From assembly GCA_963754385.1 (NCBI GenBank), contig CAVWGE010000002.1, positions 248,001 through 312,000 on the forward strand: a stretch of 64,000 bases of DNA, written 5' to 3'. A model generated the notes under the pieces. The model was not told where the DNA came from. It was given only the letters and a program-made list of their open reading frames with translations, and ran no database searches. This DNA comes from 9FT-COMBO-48-23 sp963754385. GTDB lineage: Bacteria > Chloroflexota > Dehalococcoidia > GIF9 > UBA5629. Within the stretch, counting starts at the first letter, position 1. Each line of letters begins with the position of its first letter. Below, in pieces: positions 7,830 to 16,287 of this stretch. The translations under genes were made by a program, and so were the position numbers.

Positions 7830-8497
7830 CCATAGATACTTCAACCGATTCCTGCAGCATCGGCTTGTCCCAACATGGTGAGACGATAGCCGAGCTGACC
7901 TGGCATTCGGGACAGAGCCACACTGTGGAGCTTGTGCCCAATGTAGTTAGCTTGCTTAACCAGAACAAAACCAGCCCTCAATCGCTTACCGCCGTCTTCG
8001 TAGCCAAAGGCCCGGGGAGCTTCAACGGGCTTAGAGTCGGCATAAGCACAGCCAAAGGATTAGCTCTCGCCTTAAGTATCCCGCTGGTGGGGATAAGCAC
8101 CTTAGAAGTCGAGGCTTACCCCTTTGCCTTTACCAGACTTCCCCTATGCCCGATTCAAAACGCCGGCCGTGGCGAGATCGCTACAGCCCTTTACCAGCAA
8201 ACTGATGACTGGCACTGCCTTGCGGAAGAATATATCACTACCGTCGATGCCTTATGCCAACAAATCAAACGGAAAACGCTATTCTGCGGTGAAATCCCAC
8301 CTTCGGTAATCGAGCGGCTGCAGCAGAAGCTGGACGCACGTGCTATAATACCCGACGCTGCGGCAAGATTGCGTCATGCCACCTTCCTGACAGCGCTTGG
8401 CTGGCAGCGTCTAAGCAGAGGCAATATTGACAACCCAGCAACACTCCAACCGCTTTACTTACGTCAACCACCAATAACCGAGCGCAAAGTGAAATAA
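7820..8497 (+). CDS. tsaB: tRNA threonylcarbamoyladenosine biosynthesis protein TsaB
   Basis: A non-catalytic ASKHA-fold scaffold that dimerises with TsaD in t6A synthesis. The N-terminal LAIDTSTDSCSIGL phosphate-1 loop (residues 3-16) is present. So are the HS..HTVELVP block (about 34-41) and the GPGSFNGLRVGISTAKGLA motif (about 66-84), the most diagnostic TsaB signature. At 225 residues it is of normal length for the full form. Its ATG lies inside the end of tsaE, so coupling is likely. ndk follows after 21 bases with its own ribosome-binding site. Confidence 0.92.
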   Translation: MELAIDTSTDSCSIGLSQHGETIAELTWHSGQSHTVELVPNVVSLLNQNKTSPQSLTAVFVAKGPGSFNGLRVGISTAKGLALALSIPLVGISTLEVEAYPFAFTRLPLCPIQNAGRGEIATALYQQTDDWHCLAEEYITTVDALCQQIKRKTLFCGEIPPSVIERLQQKLDARAIIPDAAARLRHATFLTALGWQRLSRGNIDNPATLQPLYLRQPPITERKVK

Positions 8498-8518
8498 CTT
8501 TATGACAAGGAGTCTGAA

Positions 8519-8935
8519 ATGGAACGAAGTCTAGTGCTGATAAAGCCTGATGCCATGCAAAGAGGGATGGCTGGAACCATCATCTCCCGACTCGAGAGAC
8601 GAGGCCTCAAAATCGCGGCTATGAAGATGCTGCAAATGGACAAGGCCTTAGCCCAGCGGCATTATGCCGTACATCAAGGCAAAGCTTTCTTCAACGACCT
8701 GGTTGACTTTATCACCTCAAGTCCCATCATCGCCGCTGTCTTTGAGGGAGAAAAAGCCATAGATGCCGTGCGACAGACGATGGGTGCCACCGACCCGGTC
8801 AAAGCCTCTCCCGGCAGCATACGTGGTGACTTCGGACTGGACATCCAGCAGAACCTCGTCCATGGCTCTGACTCAGCAGAAAACGCTGAAAAGGAAATAA
8901 GCCTCTTCTTCAAGCCGGAGGAACTGCTGAGTTAG
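8519..8935 (+). CDS. ndk: Nucleoside diphosphate kinase
   Basis: Exchanges gamma-phosphates between NTPs and NDPs through a phosphohistidine. Signature motifs: the N-terminal RSLVLIKPDAMQRGMAG; the GATDPVKASPGSIRGDFG block (about residues 89-106); and the catalytic NLVHGSDS (about 112-119), with His followed by Gly-Ser-Asp. At 138 residues it is the normal hexameric-type size. ATG 8519 follows an AAGGAG site eight bases upstream. It closes the thiL-tsaE-tsaB-ndk operon; it supplies nucleotides and has no specific link to t6A. No strong terminator follows; the next 250 bases are repeat DNA. Confidence 0.97.
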   Translation: MERSLVLIKPDAMQRGMAGTIISRLERRGLKIAAMKMLQMDKALAQRHYAVHQGKAFFNDLVDFITSSPIIAAVFEGEKAIDAVRQTMGATDPVKASPGSIRGDFGLDIQQNLVHGSDSAENAEKEISLFFKPEELLS

Positions 8936-8972
8936 CTAGACACTGACAAACAATTTATAAGGCTGACGTGTC

Positions 8973-9127
8973 TGCGGATGATTAGAAATCCTAAGCCCTA
9001 AGCAACAAATCCTAAACAAATTCTAATATCCAAAATTCAAAAATAACAAACATCGTTAGTAGTTTTGGACTTTATTTTTTGAACTTTGATATTGTTTAGG
9101 GTTTAGATATTAGTATTTAGGATTTTG
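8973..9127. repeat. AT-rich dispersed repeat, inverted arrangement
   Basis: Two arms face each other: AATCCTAAACAAATTC around 9009 and ATTGTTTAGGGTTTAG around 9092. The same strings recur at 45.9, 57.6, 59.3-59.4, 61.8 and 62.2-62.4 kb. The pair could fold into one long imperfect hairpin between ndk and rsfS. No coding content is seen. Confidence 0.65.
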
Positions 9128-9190
9128 TGTATTTGGGGGTCAGCGATACCGCTAAATAGACACGTTGCACTTGCAAAATTGGATGGTGGC

Positions 9191-9550
9191 CTATTGTATC
9201 CTGATTATAGGCGTGGCTTTTTCCCACAAATCGTCCAACCGATAATAGTCTCGCTGCGATGAGGAGAAAATGTGGACTACGACTTCTCCCAGGTCGAGAA
9301 GAATCCATCCTGAATCGGCAGCCCCCTCAATGTGGAAAGGGACAACGCCGTCACGCTTCAGCTTTTCACGAATCTCCTGCCAGATAGCTTCAATCTGGCG
9401 GACGCTATCTCCACTACAAATAACGAAATAGTCAGCAAAGGAGCAAACCTGGCTTGTATCCAGCATGACAATATTGTCAGCCTGTTTATCTGAAGCAGCT
9501 TCCACCGCCAGCCGCGCTACTTCTATCGATTCCAGAAATTGCTCCTCCAA
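9191..9550 (-). CDS. rsfS: Ribosome silencing factor RsfS (Iojap family)
   Basis: Binds uL14 on the 50S subunit and blocks subunit joining in starvation or stationary phase. The 119 residues contain the family core: ADNIVMLDTSQVCSFADYFVICSGDSVRQIEAI (about residues 24-56) and the W.LLDLGEVVVHIFSSSQRDYYRLDDLW block (about 82-110). The family's Asp and Glu surface residues are present. Start TTG 9550 is the first in frame; GGAGGAG lies within its first codons, so the start is uncertain by a few residues. The gene is divergent from ftsH, and the two share a 125-base regulatory gap containing both promoters. Confidence 0.92.
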   Translation of the reverse strand: MEEQFLESIEVARLAVEAASDKQADNIVMLDTSQVCSFADYFVICSGDSVRQIEAIWQEIREKLKRDGVVPFHIEGAADSGWILLDLGEVVVHIFSSSQRDYYRLDDLWEKATPIIRIQ

Positions 9551-9576
9551 TTTAAAATTGGCAAACCCACATACAT

Positions 9577-9585
9577 ATTATATCA
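9577..9585 (-). promoter_or_regulatory. Extended -10 promoter of rsfS
   Basis: Minus strand TGATATAAT, with TATAAT at 9577-9582. It predicts a leader of about 20 bases to the TTG at 9550. Confidence 0.5.
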
Positions 9586-9661
9586 CACCACCAGATATAG
9601 ACCCCATATAATTTATTAGTACTGCCTGCGAAACTCTCTTTTTCCTATATTCATCGGCTTT

Positions 9662-9670
9662 TGATATAAT
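9662..9670 (+). promoter_or_regulatory. Extended -10 promoter of ftsH
   Basis: TGATATAAT, with TATAAT at 9665-9670. The predicted start falls on the GTG at 9676-9678, or leaves only a ten-base leader to the ATG at 9688. No ribosome-binding site fits in either case. Confidence 0.6.
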
Positions 9671-9675
9671 ATAGC

Positions 9676-11532
9676 GTGGAGCAAAAAATGAAACCAAAGT
9701 GGTGGCAAGGTGGTCTATTCTACCTCCTGATTTTGGTGGCTATATTAGCCTTGGCTTTCAGCTTTCTGCCGACTTCTAAGAAGCCGGAGAAAGTGGACTT
9801 CTACGCATTCGTCGAACAGGCGAAGCAAGGTGAAATAGATACTATACAGCAGGACGGAACGACCCTCATCGGCTTAAAAGGCGATGAAAAGAAAATCGAA
9901 GCATCCTTTGTAGGCAGCACCAAGGAACTTATAGACACTCTGAAAGAAGCTGGGATAACGCTCGGCGAAGGCGGGATGAAATTCAGTGTCAAAGCTGGCG
10001 GCTTTGACTGGGGTGGAATATTAATAAGCTTCGTTCCCCTGCTCCTATTCGGCGCGCTGCTCTTTTTCCTCTTCCGCTCGGCAAGAGGCGCCAATACTCA
10101 AGCCTTTAATTTTGCCAAGAGCCGGGCTCGGCTGGCATCCGGCAACAAGCCTACCGTCACCTTCGCTGACGTTGCTGGAGTTGACGAGGCTAAGGGAGAG
10201 CTTCAAGAAGTGGTTGAATTCCTTAAATCACCTCAAAAGTTCCTGGCTTTGGGAGCTCGCATCCCTCGAGGTGTTTTGCTGGTAGGCCCACCTGGGTGTG
10301 GAAAGACTCTGATAGCCAAAGCCGTTGCCGGTGAAGCTGGAGTTCCCTTTTTCTCCATCAGCGGTAGCGAGTTTGTGGAGATGTTCGTCGGTGTCGGTGC
10401 TTCCCGTGTCAGAGACCTTTTCGACCAGGCTAAGCGCAGTTCACCATGCATCGTCTTCGTTGACGAGATAGATGCTGTGGGCAGACATCGTGGCGCTGGT
10501 TTGGGCGGAGGTCACGATGAACGGGAGCAAACCTTAAACCAGATATTGGTAGAGATGGACGGCTTCGATAGCAGCACCAATGTTATTGTTCTGGCGGCTA
10601 CTAACCGTCCCGATATCCTTGACCCGGCTCTGTTGCGACCCGGTCGTTTCGACCGCCACGTTGTCATTGACCAGCCAGACATAAACGGTCGCAAAGCCAT
10701 TCTTGACGTCCATGCTAAAGGCAAGCCTTTGGCTAAAGACGCCGACCTGGAAATAATAGCTAAACAGACTCCCGGTTTCAGCGGTGCCGACCTGGCCAAT
10801 TTAATCAACGAGGCAGCTATACTGGCAGCCAGGCGCGACATGAAACAAATCGGCATCAAAGAGCTTGAAGATTCCATTGACCGAGTTATCGCCGGCCCTG
10901 AGAAGAAGGGACGCATAATAAACCAGAAGGAAAAGGAAATCATCGCCTATCACGAGACGGGGCATGCCCTGGCCGCCAAAATGCTGCCCAATGCTGACCC
11001 GGTACATAAAATATCAATCGTGGCTCGAGGCATAATGGGAGGCTGGACTCGCTTCCTGCCCACTGAAGACCGCCACCTGTGGACATACTCCCAGTTTGAA
11101 GATAGACTGGCAGTAAGCCTAGCCGGGCGAGCTGCCGAAGAAATCATCTTCAGTGAAGTAAGCACCGGAGCCCAAAATGACCTGGAACAATCAACTGGCC
11201 TCGCCCGAAAGATGGTGACCGAATACGGAATGAGCGATAAGCTGGGGCCTCGCACCTTCGGTAAACGCGAGGAGCTGGTCTTCCTCGGTCGCGAAATTCA
11301 CGAGCAACGGAATTACAGCGAGAAGATAGCTGAAGAAATCGATAACGAGGTTAAGTCTCTTATTCAGCGTGCCTATGATACCGCCAAGAAGATTTTGAGC
11401 GGGAACAAAGCAAGGCTGAAGCTGATTGCCGAGCGGCTCATTGCCAAAGAGACCATAGAAGAAGACGAATTTGCAGCGCTGCTCAAAGAGCCTCTGCCTT
11501 CGCCCCGATTACAAGCCGCGCCAGCCTCGTAA
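9676..11532 (+). CDS. ftsH: ATP-dependent zinc metalloprotease FtsH
   Basis: A membrane-bound AAA+ protease that degrades misassembled membrane proteins and regulators. Order of parts: first membrane helix (about residues 10-28); extracytoplasmic domain (to about 110); second helix (about 113-135); Walker A GPPGCGKT (about 204-211); Walker B IVFVDEID (about 256-263); second region of homology ATNRPDILDPALLRPGRFDR (about 311-330). The zinc-site HETGH is at about 424-428, and a third metal ligand Asp lies near 500 in the AQNDLEQ block. At 618 residues it is full length. GTG 9676 and ATG 9688 are both possible starts; promoter spacing favours one of these two. The -10 abuts the gene, so leaderless translation is likely. 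Confidence 0.97.
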   Translation: MEQKMKPKWWQGGLFYLLILVAILALAFSFLPTSKKPEKVDFYAFVEQAKQGEIDTIQQDGTTLIGLKGDEKKIEASFVGSTKELIDTLKEAGITLGEGGMKFSVKAGGFDWGGILISFVPLLLFGALLFFLFRSARGANTQAFNFAKSRARLASGNKPTVTFADVAGVDEAKGELQEVVEFLKSPQKFLALGARIPRGVLLVGPPGCGKTLIAKAVAGEAGVPFFSISGSEFVEMFVGVGASRVRDLFDQAKRSSPCIVFVDEIDAVGRHRGAGLGGGHDEREQTLNQILVEMDGFDSSTNVIVLAATNRPDILDPALLRPGRFDRHVVIDQPDINGRKAILDVHAKGKPLAKDADLEIIAKQTPGFSGADLANLINEAAILAARRDMKQIGIKELEDSIDRVIAGPEKKGRIINQKEKEIIAYHETGHALAAKMLPNADPVHKISIVARGIMGGWTRFLPTEDRHLWTYSQFEDRLAVSLAGRAAEEIIFSEVSTGAQNDLEQSTGLARKMVTEYGMSDKLGPRTFGKREELVFLGREIHEQRNYSEKIAEEIDNEVKSLIQRAYDTAKKILSGNKARLKLIAERLIAKETIEEDEFAALLKEPLPSPRLQAAPAS

Positions 11533-11679
11533 TACCAATTCAAAGATTAAAAGTTAAAAATCAAAGTTCCAGATAAAAATGCGAAATTTTTACGCTTATT
11601 CTTTAGACTGAGAATAGTTTAAGCCCACCCTTTTTGACTTTTAACTTGCCATTTTAGCTTTCTGTTTTTAGTTTTTAAT

Positions 11680-12642
11680 CTATTTTCGCCGTTCAACGAT
11701 GTAGGCTGCCAACTCCAACAAAGACTGACGAGCACTTTTATCCGGAAGCTTTTCCACAGCCCGGCTGGCTCGGGAGCAAAATTCCGAAGCCACTGCCAGG
11801 CACTCATCGATAACCGACGAGTTACGAATCTTTTCCACAGCCAGCGCCACGCTTTCCATATCCTTATTTTCAACAACGTTCTTTATCAGGTTATCCTCAG
11901 GATAAGACTCAGCAAACAATATTGACGGCAAGGTCATCGTACCCTCGCGCAAATCTGAACCTACCGGCTTACCCAGCTCATCTTCTTCACCGACAAAGTC
12001 CAGAACATCATCCACGATCTGAAAGCCCATCCCAAGATTATGCCCATAGTCCCTCATTGCCTCAATAGCCTCCTCAGTTGCCTTACTTAAAATAGCACCA
12101 GACTCAGTTGCCGTTGAAAAAAGGCAGGCTGTCTTGGCGCTGACCCAGGCAAAGTAATAGTCACGAGCGCGCGCCAAAGCGAAAGTGACACCGGTCTGCT
12201 TTAATTCACCACCGGAAATGGTCATCAGCGTCTGAGAAAATAGCTTTATCACCCTCAAGTTCTCCGTGTCTGCGACCAGACTGCCAGCCTTGGCAAAAAG
12301 GTAATCACCAAGTAACAAGGCGCGGTTTTCACCCCAGGCACGGCTTACCGTCGGCTTGCCGCGACGAACCGGCGAATTATCCACAATATCGTCGTGGACC
12401 AGTGTCGCTGTGTGAAGAAGCTCTATCGCCGCCGCCATCGGAATAAGCAGAGCGGTATCATAGACATAAAATTTACCCGAAAGCAGAGTAAGGGCTGGCC
12501 GAATTCGCTTCCCCCCGTCCTTCAAAGTATAAGCCAGCAACTCCGCCAGCAGAGAGAACTCCGCATCAGCTATCTCTTCCAGGCTTTGCTCGACCTTTTT
12601 CAGGTCACCTTTTATGGGCTTGTAAATATTAGTGAGATCCAT
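11680..12642 (-). CDS. Polyprenyl diphosphate synthase
   Basis: A trans-prenyltransferase that extends an allylic diphosphate with isopentenyl diphosphate. The first Asp-rich motif DDIVDNSPVRRGKPT is near residues 81-95. The second, GFQIVDDVLDFVGEEDELGKP, is near 205-225. The lipid-substrate block GGKRIRPAL is near 42-50. The residues just before the first motif are ELLHTATLVH, without bulky aromatics, which in this family goes with long-chain (C30-C50) products used for quinones or carriers. ATG 12642 gives 320 residues and begins MDLTNIYKP; an upstream start would add 17 residues read from inside metG. The start overlaps the metG end by 14 bases, so translation is probably coupled. Confidence 0.9.
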   Translation of the reverse strand: MDLTNIYKPIKGDLKKVEQSLEEIADAEFSLLAELLAYTLKDGGKRIRPALTLLSGKFYVYDTALLIPMAAAIELLHTATLVHDDIVDNSPVRRGKPTVSRAWGENRALLLGDYLFAKAGSLVADTENLRVIKLFSQTLMTISGGELKQTGVTFALARARDYYFAWVSAKTACLFSTATESGAILSKATEEAIEAMRDYGHNLGMGFQIVDDVLDFVGEEDELGKPVGSDLREGTMTLPSILFAESYPEDNLIKNVVENKDMESVALAVEKIRNSSVIDECLAVASEFCSRASRAVEKLPDKSARQSLLELAAYIVERRK

Positions 12643-14311
12643 TTGACCTATCAGATACCAGACGGCTGGTTTCTTCAGTAACAATGCTGTCATCCAGCTT
12701 ATGGAACAATGGCTCCGGCGCTAACAGCTTCTGCCCCGGCACCGGCGATTGTACCTGCCAGCCGTTTGTCTCGATGCTGCCATCAAAACCAAGAAACTTA
12801 TGAAGCCTCTCGGAACTGAAAGGCAGAAACGGATAAAGAACGGTCTTCAAAGCTGCAAGCACCGACAAGGCTACATAAATAGCTGTAGCCGAAGCCTGGT
12901 TGTCCTGCTTGATGGCTTTCCACGGAGCTTTGTCATCAAGGTAGCGGTTAGCCTCCTGAGCTAGTGACATAGCTGCCTTAATTCCTTCTTTAAAGTGGCA
13001 CTGATAAAGAAGTTTATCAACGTCATCCAGCGCCGCCTGAGCCTTGCCCATGAGCCCCTGACTTTGACTATCAAGTTCTGCGGGGGTAGGTACTGCCCCA
13101 TCGAAATTGCGGTAGGCGAAAGTGAGAACGCGATGAGCTAAATTGCCATAGGTAGCTACCAGCTCATCGTTATTACGCCGCAGAAATTCACGCCAGGAGA
13201 AATCGGTATCCCCGGTTTCCGGCATGTTTATAGACAAGAGATAACGCAGCGGGTCAGGGTCATAACGTTGCAAATAATCAGGAAGCCAAACTGCCCAATT
13301 GCGACTGGTAGACAACCGCTTCCCCTCGATAGTCAGAAACTCGTTTGCTGGAACATCATAAGGAAGTTTGAGCCCACCATAGCCCATAAGCATCGCCGGC
13401 CAGATAAGCGTGTGGAACGGTATGTTGTCCTTGCCGATAAAATAGTAGCTTTTTGAATCACCGCCCCAGAAAGGCTGCCAGGCAGCAGCATCGCCGTGAG
13501 ATTCCGCCCACTCTTTGCTTGCTGAAAAATAGCCGATGACAGCTTCAAACCAGACATAGATGCGCTTGCTCTCGAAGCCAGGTTGCGGCACGGTTACACC
13601 CCAACCTATGTCGCGGGTTATGGCACGGTCTTTAAGCCCGCCTTCCAGAAAGCCCAGGGTGAAATTCAGCACATTCTGACGCCAGTGGGTCTGCTCTTTT
13701 ACCCATGCTTTCAGCCTATCCTCAAAGGCGCTGAGGCGGAAAAAGAAATGCTCGGAGACCTCAAAGCGTGGCGTGCCAGAACAAAGGCGACAGCGCAGGT
13801 TAAGAAGGTCGCTGGGATTCATAGTCCGGCCGCATTCATCACACTGGTCACCTCGTGCTTGCGGGAAATTACAGTAAGGACAGGTACCTTCAACATAGCG
13901 GTCGGGCAGAAAGCGCTGGCACTCAGGACAATAGGCCTGAGGTACGGCATCCTTATAAATATAGCCTTCTTCCAGCAGCCTAAGAAAAATATCATGGGTG
14001 GTCTGAGTATGGTTCGGCGTGCCGGTGGTAGTAAACAAATCCCAGGATATGCCCAGCTTCTGCCAGCAATCGAGAAACTCCTTGTGGTATCTGTTTACTA
14101 TCTCTTTAGGGGATTTCTTCTCCTGCTCGGCGCGCAAGGTAATCGGCGTCCCATGCTGGTCGCTGCCCGAAACCATCAACACCTTATTGCCCTTAAGCCG
14201 ATGATACCGGGCGAAGATATCCGCCGGTAGATAAGCCCCGGCGATATGTCCCAGATGTAGTGAACCATTGGCATAAGGCCAGGCAACTCCAATGAAAATA
14301 GTTTCAGTCAC
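12629..14311 (-). CDS. metG: Methionyl-tRNA synthetase
   Basis: A class I synthetase that charges tRNA-Met. The HIGH-like motif is NGSLHLGHIAG (about residues 15-25). The zinc-binding insertion has paired cysteines (CPECQRF, CPYCNF, CDECGRT, CRLC; about 125-180), a four-Cys-pair knuckle as in the archaeal/E. coli-like subtype. The KMSKS loop is replaced by KRLSTS (about 330-335). The anticodon-binding alpha-helical domain is present (YGNLAHRVLTF, about 388-398), but there is no C-terminal tRNA-binding (EMAP-like) domain, so it ends at 560 residues. It lies in a minus-strand operon after rsmI and a small Cys-rich gene. Confidence 0.96.
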   Translation of the reverse strand: MTETIFIGVAWPYANGSLHLGHIAGAYLPADIFARYHRLKGNKVLMVSGSDQHGTPITLRAEQEKKSPKEIVNRYHKEFLDCWQKLGISWDLFTTTGTPNHTQTTHDIFLRLLEEGYIYKDAVPQAYCPECQRFLPDRYVEGTCPYCNFPQARGDQCDECGRTMNPSDLLNLRCRLCSGTPRFEVSEHFFFRLSAFEDRLKAWVKEQTHWRQNVLNFTLGFLEGGLKDRAITRDIGWGVTVPQPGFESKRIYVWFEAVIGYFSASKEWAESHGDAAAWQPFWGGDSKSYYFIGKDNIPFHTLIWPAMLMGYGGLKLPYDVPANEFLTIEGKRLSTSRNWAVWLPDYLQRYDPDPLRYLLSINMPETGDTDFSWREFLRRNNDELVATYGNLAHRVLTFAYRNFDGAVPTPAELDSQSQGLMGKAQAALDDVDKLLYQCHFKEGIKAAMSLAQEANRYLDDKAPWKAIKQDNQASATAIYVALSVLAALKTVLYPFLPFSSERLHKFLGFDGSIETNGWQVQSPVPGQKLLAPEPLFHKLDDSIVTEETSRLVSDRSNGSH

Positions 14312-14347
14312 CGGTACTCCTAATGGTCAAAATTCTAACCCCTGATT

Positions 14348-14563
14348 CTACTCTGAACCTGCTATTGGTGGGAAAAAGGTCAGCACTTCTTCCCCCTTTT
14401 CTTTTACATAAGCGGCATATCCCTTGGCTAAACAACATTCGACACAAAAACGATACTTCTCACCCTTTTCCTCTTCCATGAACAAATACCGCTGCCCTTG
14501 CTCAATGAGACACTGACAACCATCGCATTTGACATCGCCTGCAGCAATACATCCGCAATTCAT
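14348..14563 (-). CDS. Small cysteine-rich protein, unknown
   Basis: 71 residues with eight cysteines in two clusters: CGC and CDGCQC near residues 3-18, and CVECC near 40-44. There is also a charged EEEKGEKYRF stretch. The spacing suggests a small zinc-binding treble-clef or ribbon. There is no signal peptide or membrane helix, so it is probably cytosolic. It begins three bases after the rsmI stop and ends 36 bases before metG, so it is co-transcribed with translation genes. Function is unknown; a role in RNA or protein binding is a guess from context alone. Confidence 0.6.
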   Translation of the reverse strand: MNCGCIAAGDVKCDGCQCLIEQGQRYLFMEEEKGEKYRFCVECCLAKGYAAYVKEKGEEVLTFFPPIAGSE

Positions 14564-14566
14564 TTT

Positions 14567-15388
14567 TTAATCTCCTTCAGTCACCTTTAACCACGCTTGA
14601 TAAAGTTTTCTTCTCGATACACCGCTGGCTTCAGACAGCCGGGCTACTGCTTCCTTAGCGCCGGCTCCCTGCCGATAAAGCTTAAGTAGTTCCTTTTCGA
14701 TTTGCCGGCTAATCTCAGGCTCCTGCCTCACCTTGCCCTCAATGACCAGGGTAAACTCACCCCTGGGCTGAGTAAAGTGCTCTACAGCCTGACTCAATCT
14801 ACCCCTGAAAACCTCCTCATAAACCTTGGTAAGCTCACGGCACACTGCCACCTTCCTATCCCCAAAGACCTCCAGAGCATCATCCAGTGTTTCCAGAAGC
14901 CGATGCGGAGACTCAAAAGCAACCATAGTCCACGGTTCATCAGCCACGGACTTGAAAAGACGTCGCCTGGCCCCCGGACGGCGAGGCAAAAAGCCGAGAT
15001 AAAGAAACTGATTAGCCGGCAGCCCGGAAACCACCAGAGCCGTAATCACCGCCGAGGCACCGGGAACGGGTACAACAGGAATCCCGCGCTCAATGGCGGC
15101 GGTGATAAGCTCATACCCAGGGTCGCTCAATCCCGGCATACCCGCTTCGGAGACCAGAGCCACATCTTTTTCCTTAAGGCAGTCCAGGAGATAACCAAGC
15201 TTAGCCCGTTTATTATGCTCGTGATAGCTGGTCAGCGGTGTCTTTATATCATAAAAATTGAGCAAATTGCGCGTGGTACGCGTATCTTCGGCAGCAATTA
15301 AATCAACCTGTTTCAACAAACGCAAAGCCCGCAGAGAGATATCTTCCAAATTGCCAATCGGTGTAGCTACGACGTAGAGAACAGGCAC
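14567..15388 (-). CDS. rsmI: 16S rRNA (cytidine1402-2'-O)-methyltransferase
   Basis: A tetrapyrrole-methylase-fold SAM enzyme that 2'-O-methylates C1402 in the ribosomal decoding centre. Diagnostic motifs: the N-terminal YVVATPIGNLEDISLRAL; AEDTRTTRNLL (about residues 34-44); SEAGMPGLSDPG (about 79-90); and PVPGASAVITALVVSGLP (about 107-124). ESPHRLLETL follows near 160. At 273 residues it is normal. GTG 15388 is chosen because it directly precedes the conserved start PVLYVVATPIG. A minus-strand TATAAT at 15405-15410 leaves a leader of only about ten bases. It is the first gene of rsmI-small Cys protein-metG-prenyl synthase. Confidence 0.95.
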   Translation of the reverse strand: MPVLYVVATPIGNLEDISLRALRLLKQVDLIAAEDTRTTRNLLNFYDIKTPLTSYHEHNKRAKLGYLLDCLKEKDVALVSEAGMPGLSDPGYELITAAIERGIPVVPVPGASAVITALVVSGLPANQFLYLGFLPRRPGARRRLFKSVADEPWTMVAFESPHRLLETLDDALEVFGDRKVAVCRELTKVYEEVFRGRLSQAVEHFTQPRGEFTLVIEGKVRQEPEISRQIEKELLKLYRQGAGAKEAVARLSEASGVSRRKLYQAWLKVTEGD

Positions 15389-15489
15389 AACTTAATCGCC
15401 TTAAATTATAGCTTAGATTTGGGAACGGGTCTAGCCCCTCACCGAAATCCTGGTAGTGTATCATTTTCAAATGGAAGCTGGACAGGGTG

Positions 15490-15498
15490 TGATAAAAT
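15490..15498 (+). promoter_or_regulatory. Extended -10 promoter inside the repeat-bounded segment
   Basis: TGATAAAAT, with TAAAAT at 15493-15498. The GTG of the next gene follows after six bases, so transcription would begin on it. There is no ribosome-binding site. Confidence 0.5.
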
Positions 15499-15504
15499 AG
15501 GGGC

Positions 15505-16062
15505 GTGGAATCTGGTATATTTGCTGCCCTTAAATCTTGGCGGTTCTGGGTTCTTGCTGCCATATCTGAGGTGCTATTTCTATTTATATGGTGGCTTGGT
15601 GCAAAATTGATTGGGGCTATACCACTTATCAGAGATATATTCGCAGGGATTATATTTGTTGCGGTAATTTTTGCTTTAGCTTGGGCTTTACCCAAGTTCG
15701 CACTGCAATATGCGGGTGAAAAAACTAAATCCGGCAATATTCTAGTACCCAAGAAGCCTAGTAGGTTAGTACACGATAATGTTCTTTGGGAAGATGCGGG
15801 CACGAATTATTTCAGTGGTATCGTTGTTGACGGGCCACTATGCCCTAAGGATTTTGCGGTTCTTGGTAGGGAGCGCCGCGGTAAAATCGAAAATATAAGT
15901 TACGATGCCCAAATTTCGGATTCTGAGTATCACTCACGATTGGTTTGCCCCGAATGTGGGAGTAAATACACTTTGGGCAAAGAACCGAAGACAATACAAG
16001 AATCAAGGAATGAAGTACGCAGACGCTTTGAGGGAAAACGAAGGCGTGAACAGGAAACTTAG
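15505..16062 (+). CDS. Hypothetical membrane protein with C-terminal zinc-binding Cys pair
   Basis: 185 residues, not recognised. Two hydrophobic helices lie near residues 12-35 (WRFWVLAAISEVLFLFIWWL) and 45-68 (IFAGIIFVAVIFALAWAL). A soluble region follows. It carries GPLCPKD (about 107-113) and CPECGSKY (about 147-154), which together could bind one zinc. The C-terminus is strongly basic (RRRFEGKRRREQE). GTG 15505 follows an extended -10 box by six bases, which fixes the start if the mRNA is leaderless. The gene sits inside the inverted-repeat-bounded segment, so it may be horizontally acquired. Confidence 0.6.
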   Translation: MESGIFAALKSWRFWVLAAISEVLFLFIWWLGAKLIGAIPLIRDIFAGIIFVAVIFALAWALPKFALQYAGEKTKSGNILVPKKPSRLVHDNVLWEDAGTNYFSGIVVDGPLCPKDFAVLGRERRGKIENISYDAQISDSEYHSRLVCPECGSKYTLGKEPKTIQESRNEVRRRFEGKRRREQET

Positions 16063-16287
16063 TCCTACGGCAGTAATCCCACGATTTCCTCAAAACTCCA
16101 AATATGGTCACTGATTCCCGCTGCAATTGCTGGAGTTCTAGGATAGGGATAAGCAAGCGTTTTGTGAGGCGAGCAATGTCAATAATTCTTGATTTCAAAT
16201 GATACACTATCTTTTATCACTATGCCGGAGAGCTTTTGACATGTCCAAATCTAATTTTATAATCAAGGCCAAAGGAGGAAATACAAT

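Noticed and set aside
13583..14230. 215-residue plus-strand open frame
   Set aside because: Antisense to metG, no ribosome site, no family resemblance.
15303..15803. 166-residue minus-strand open frame
   Set aside because: Overlaps rsmI and the start of the 15505 gene on the other strand; no ribosome site.
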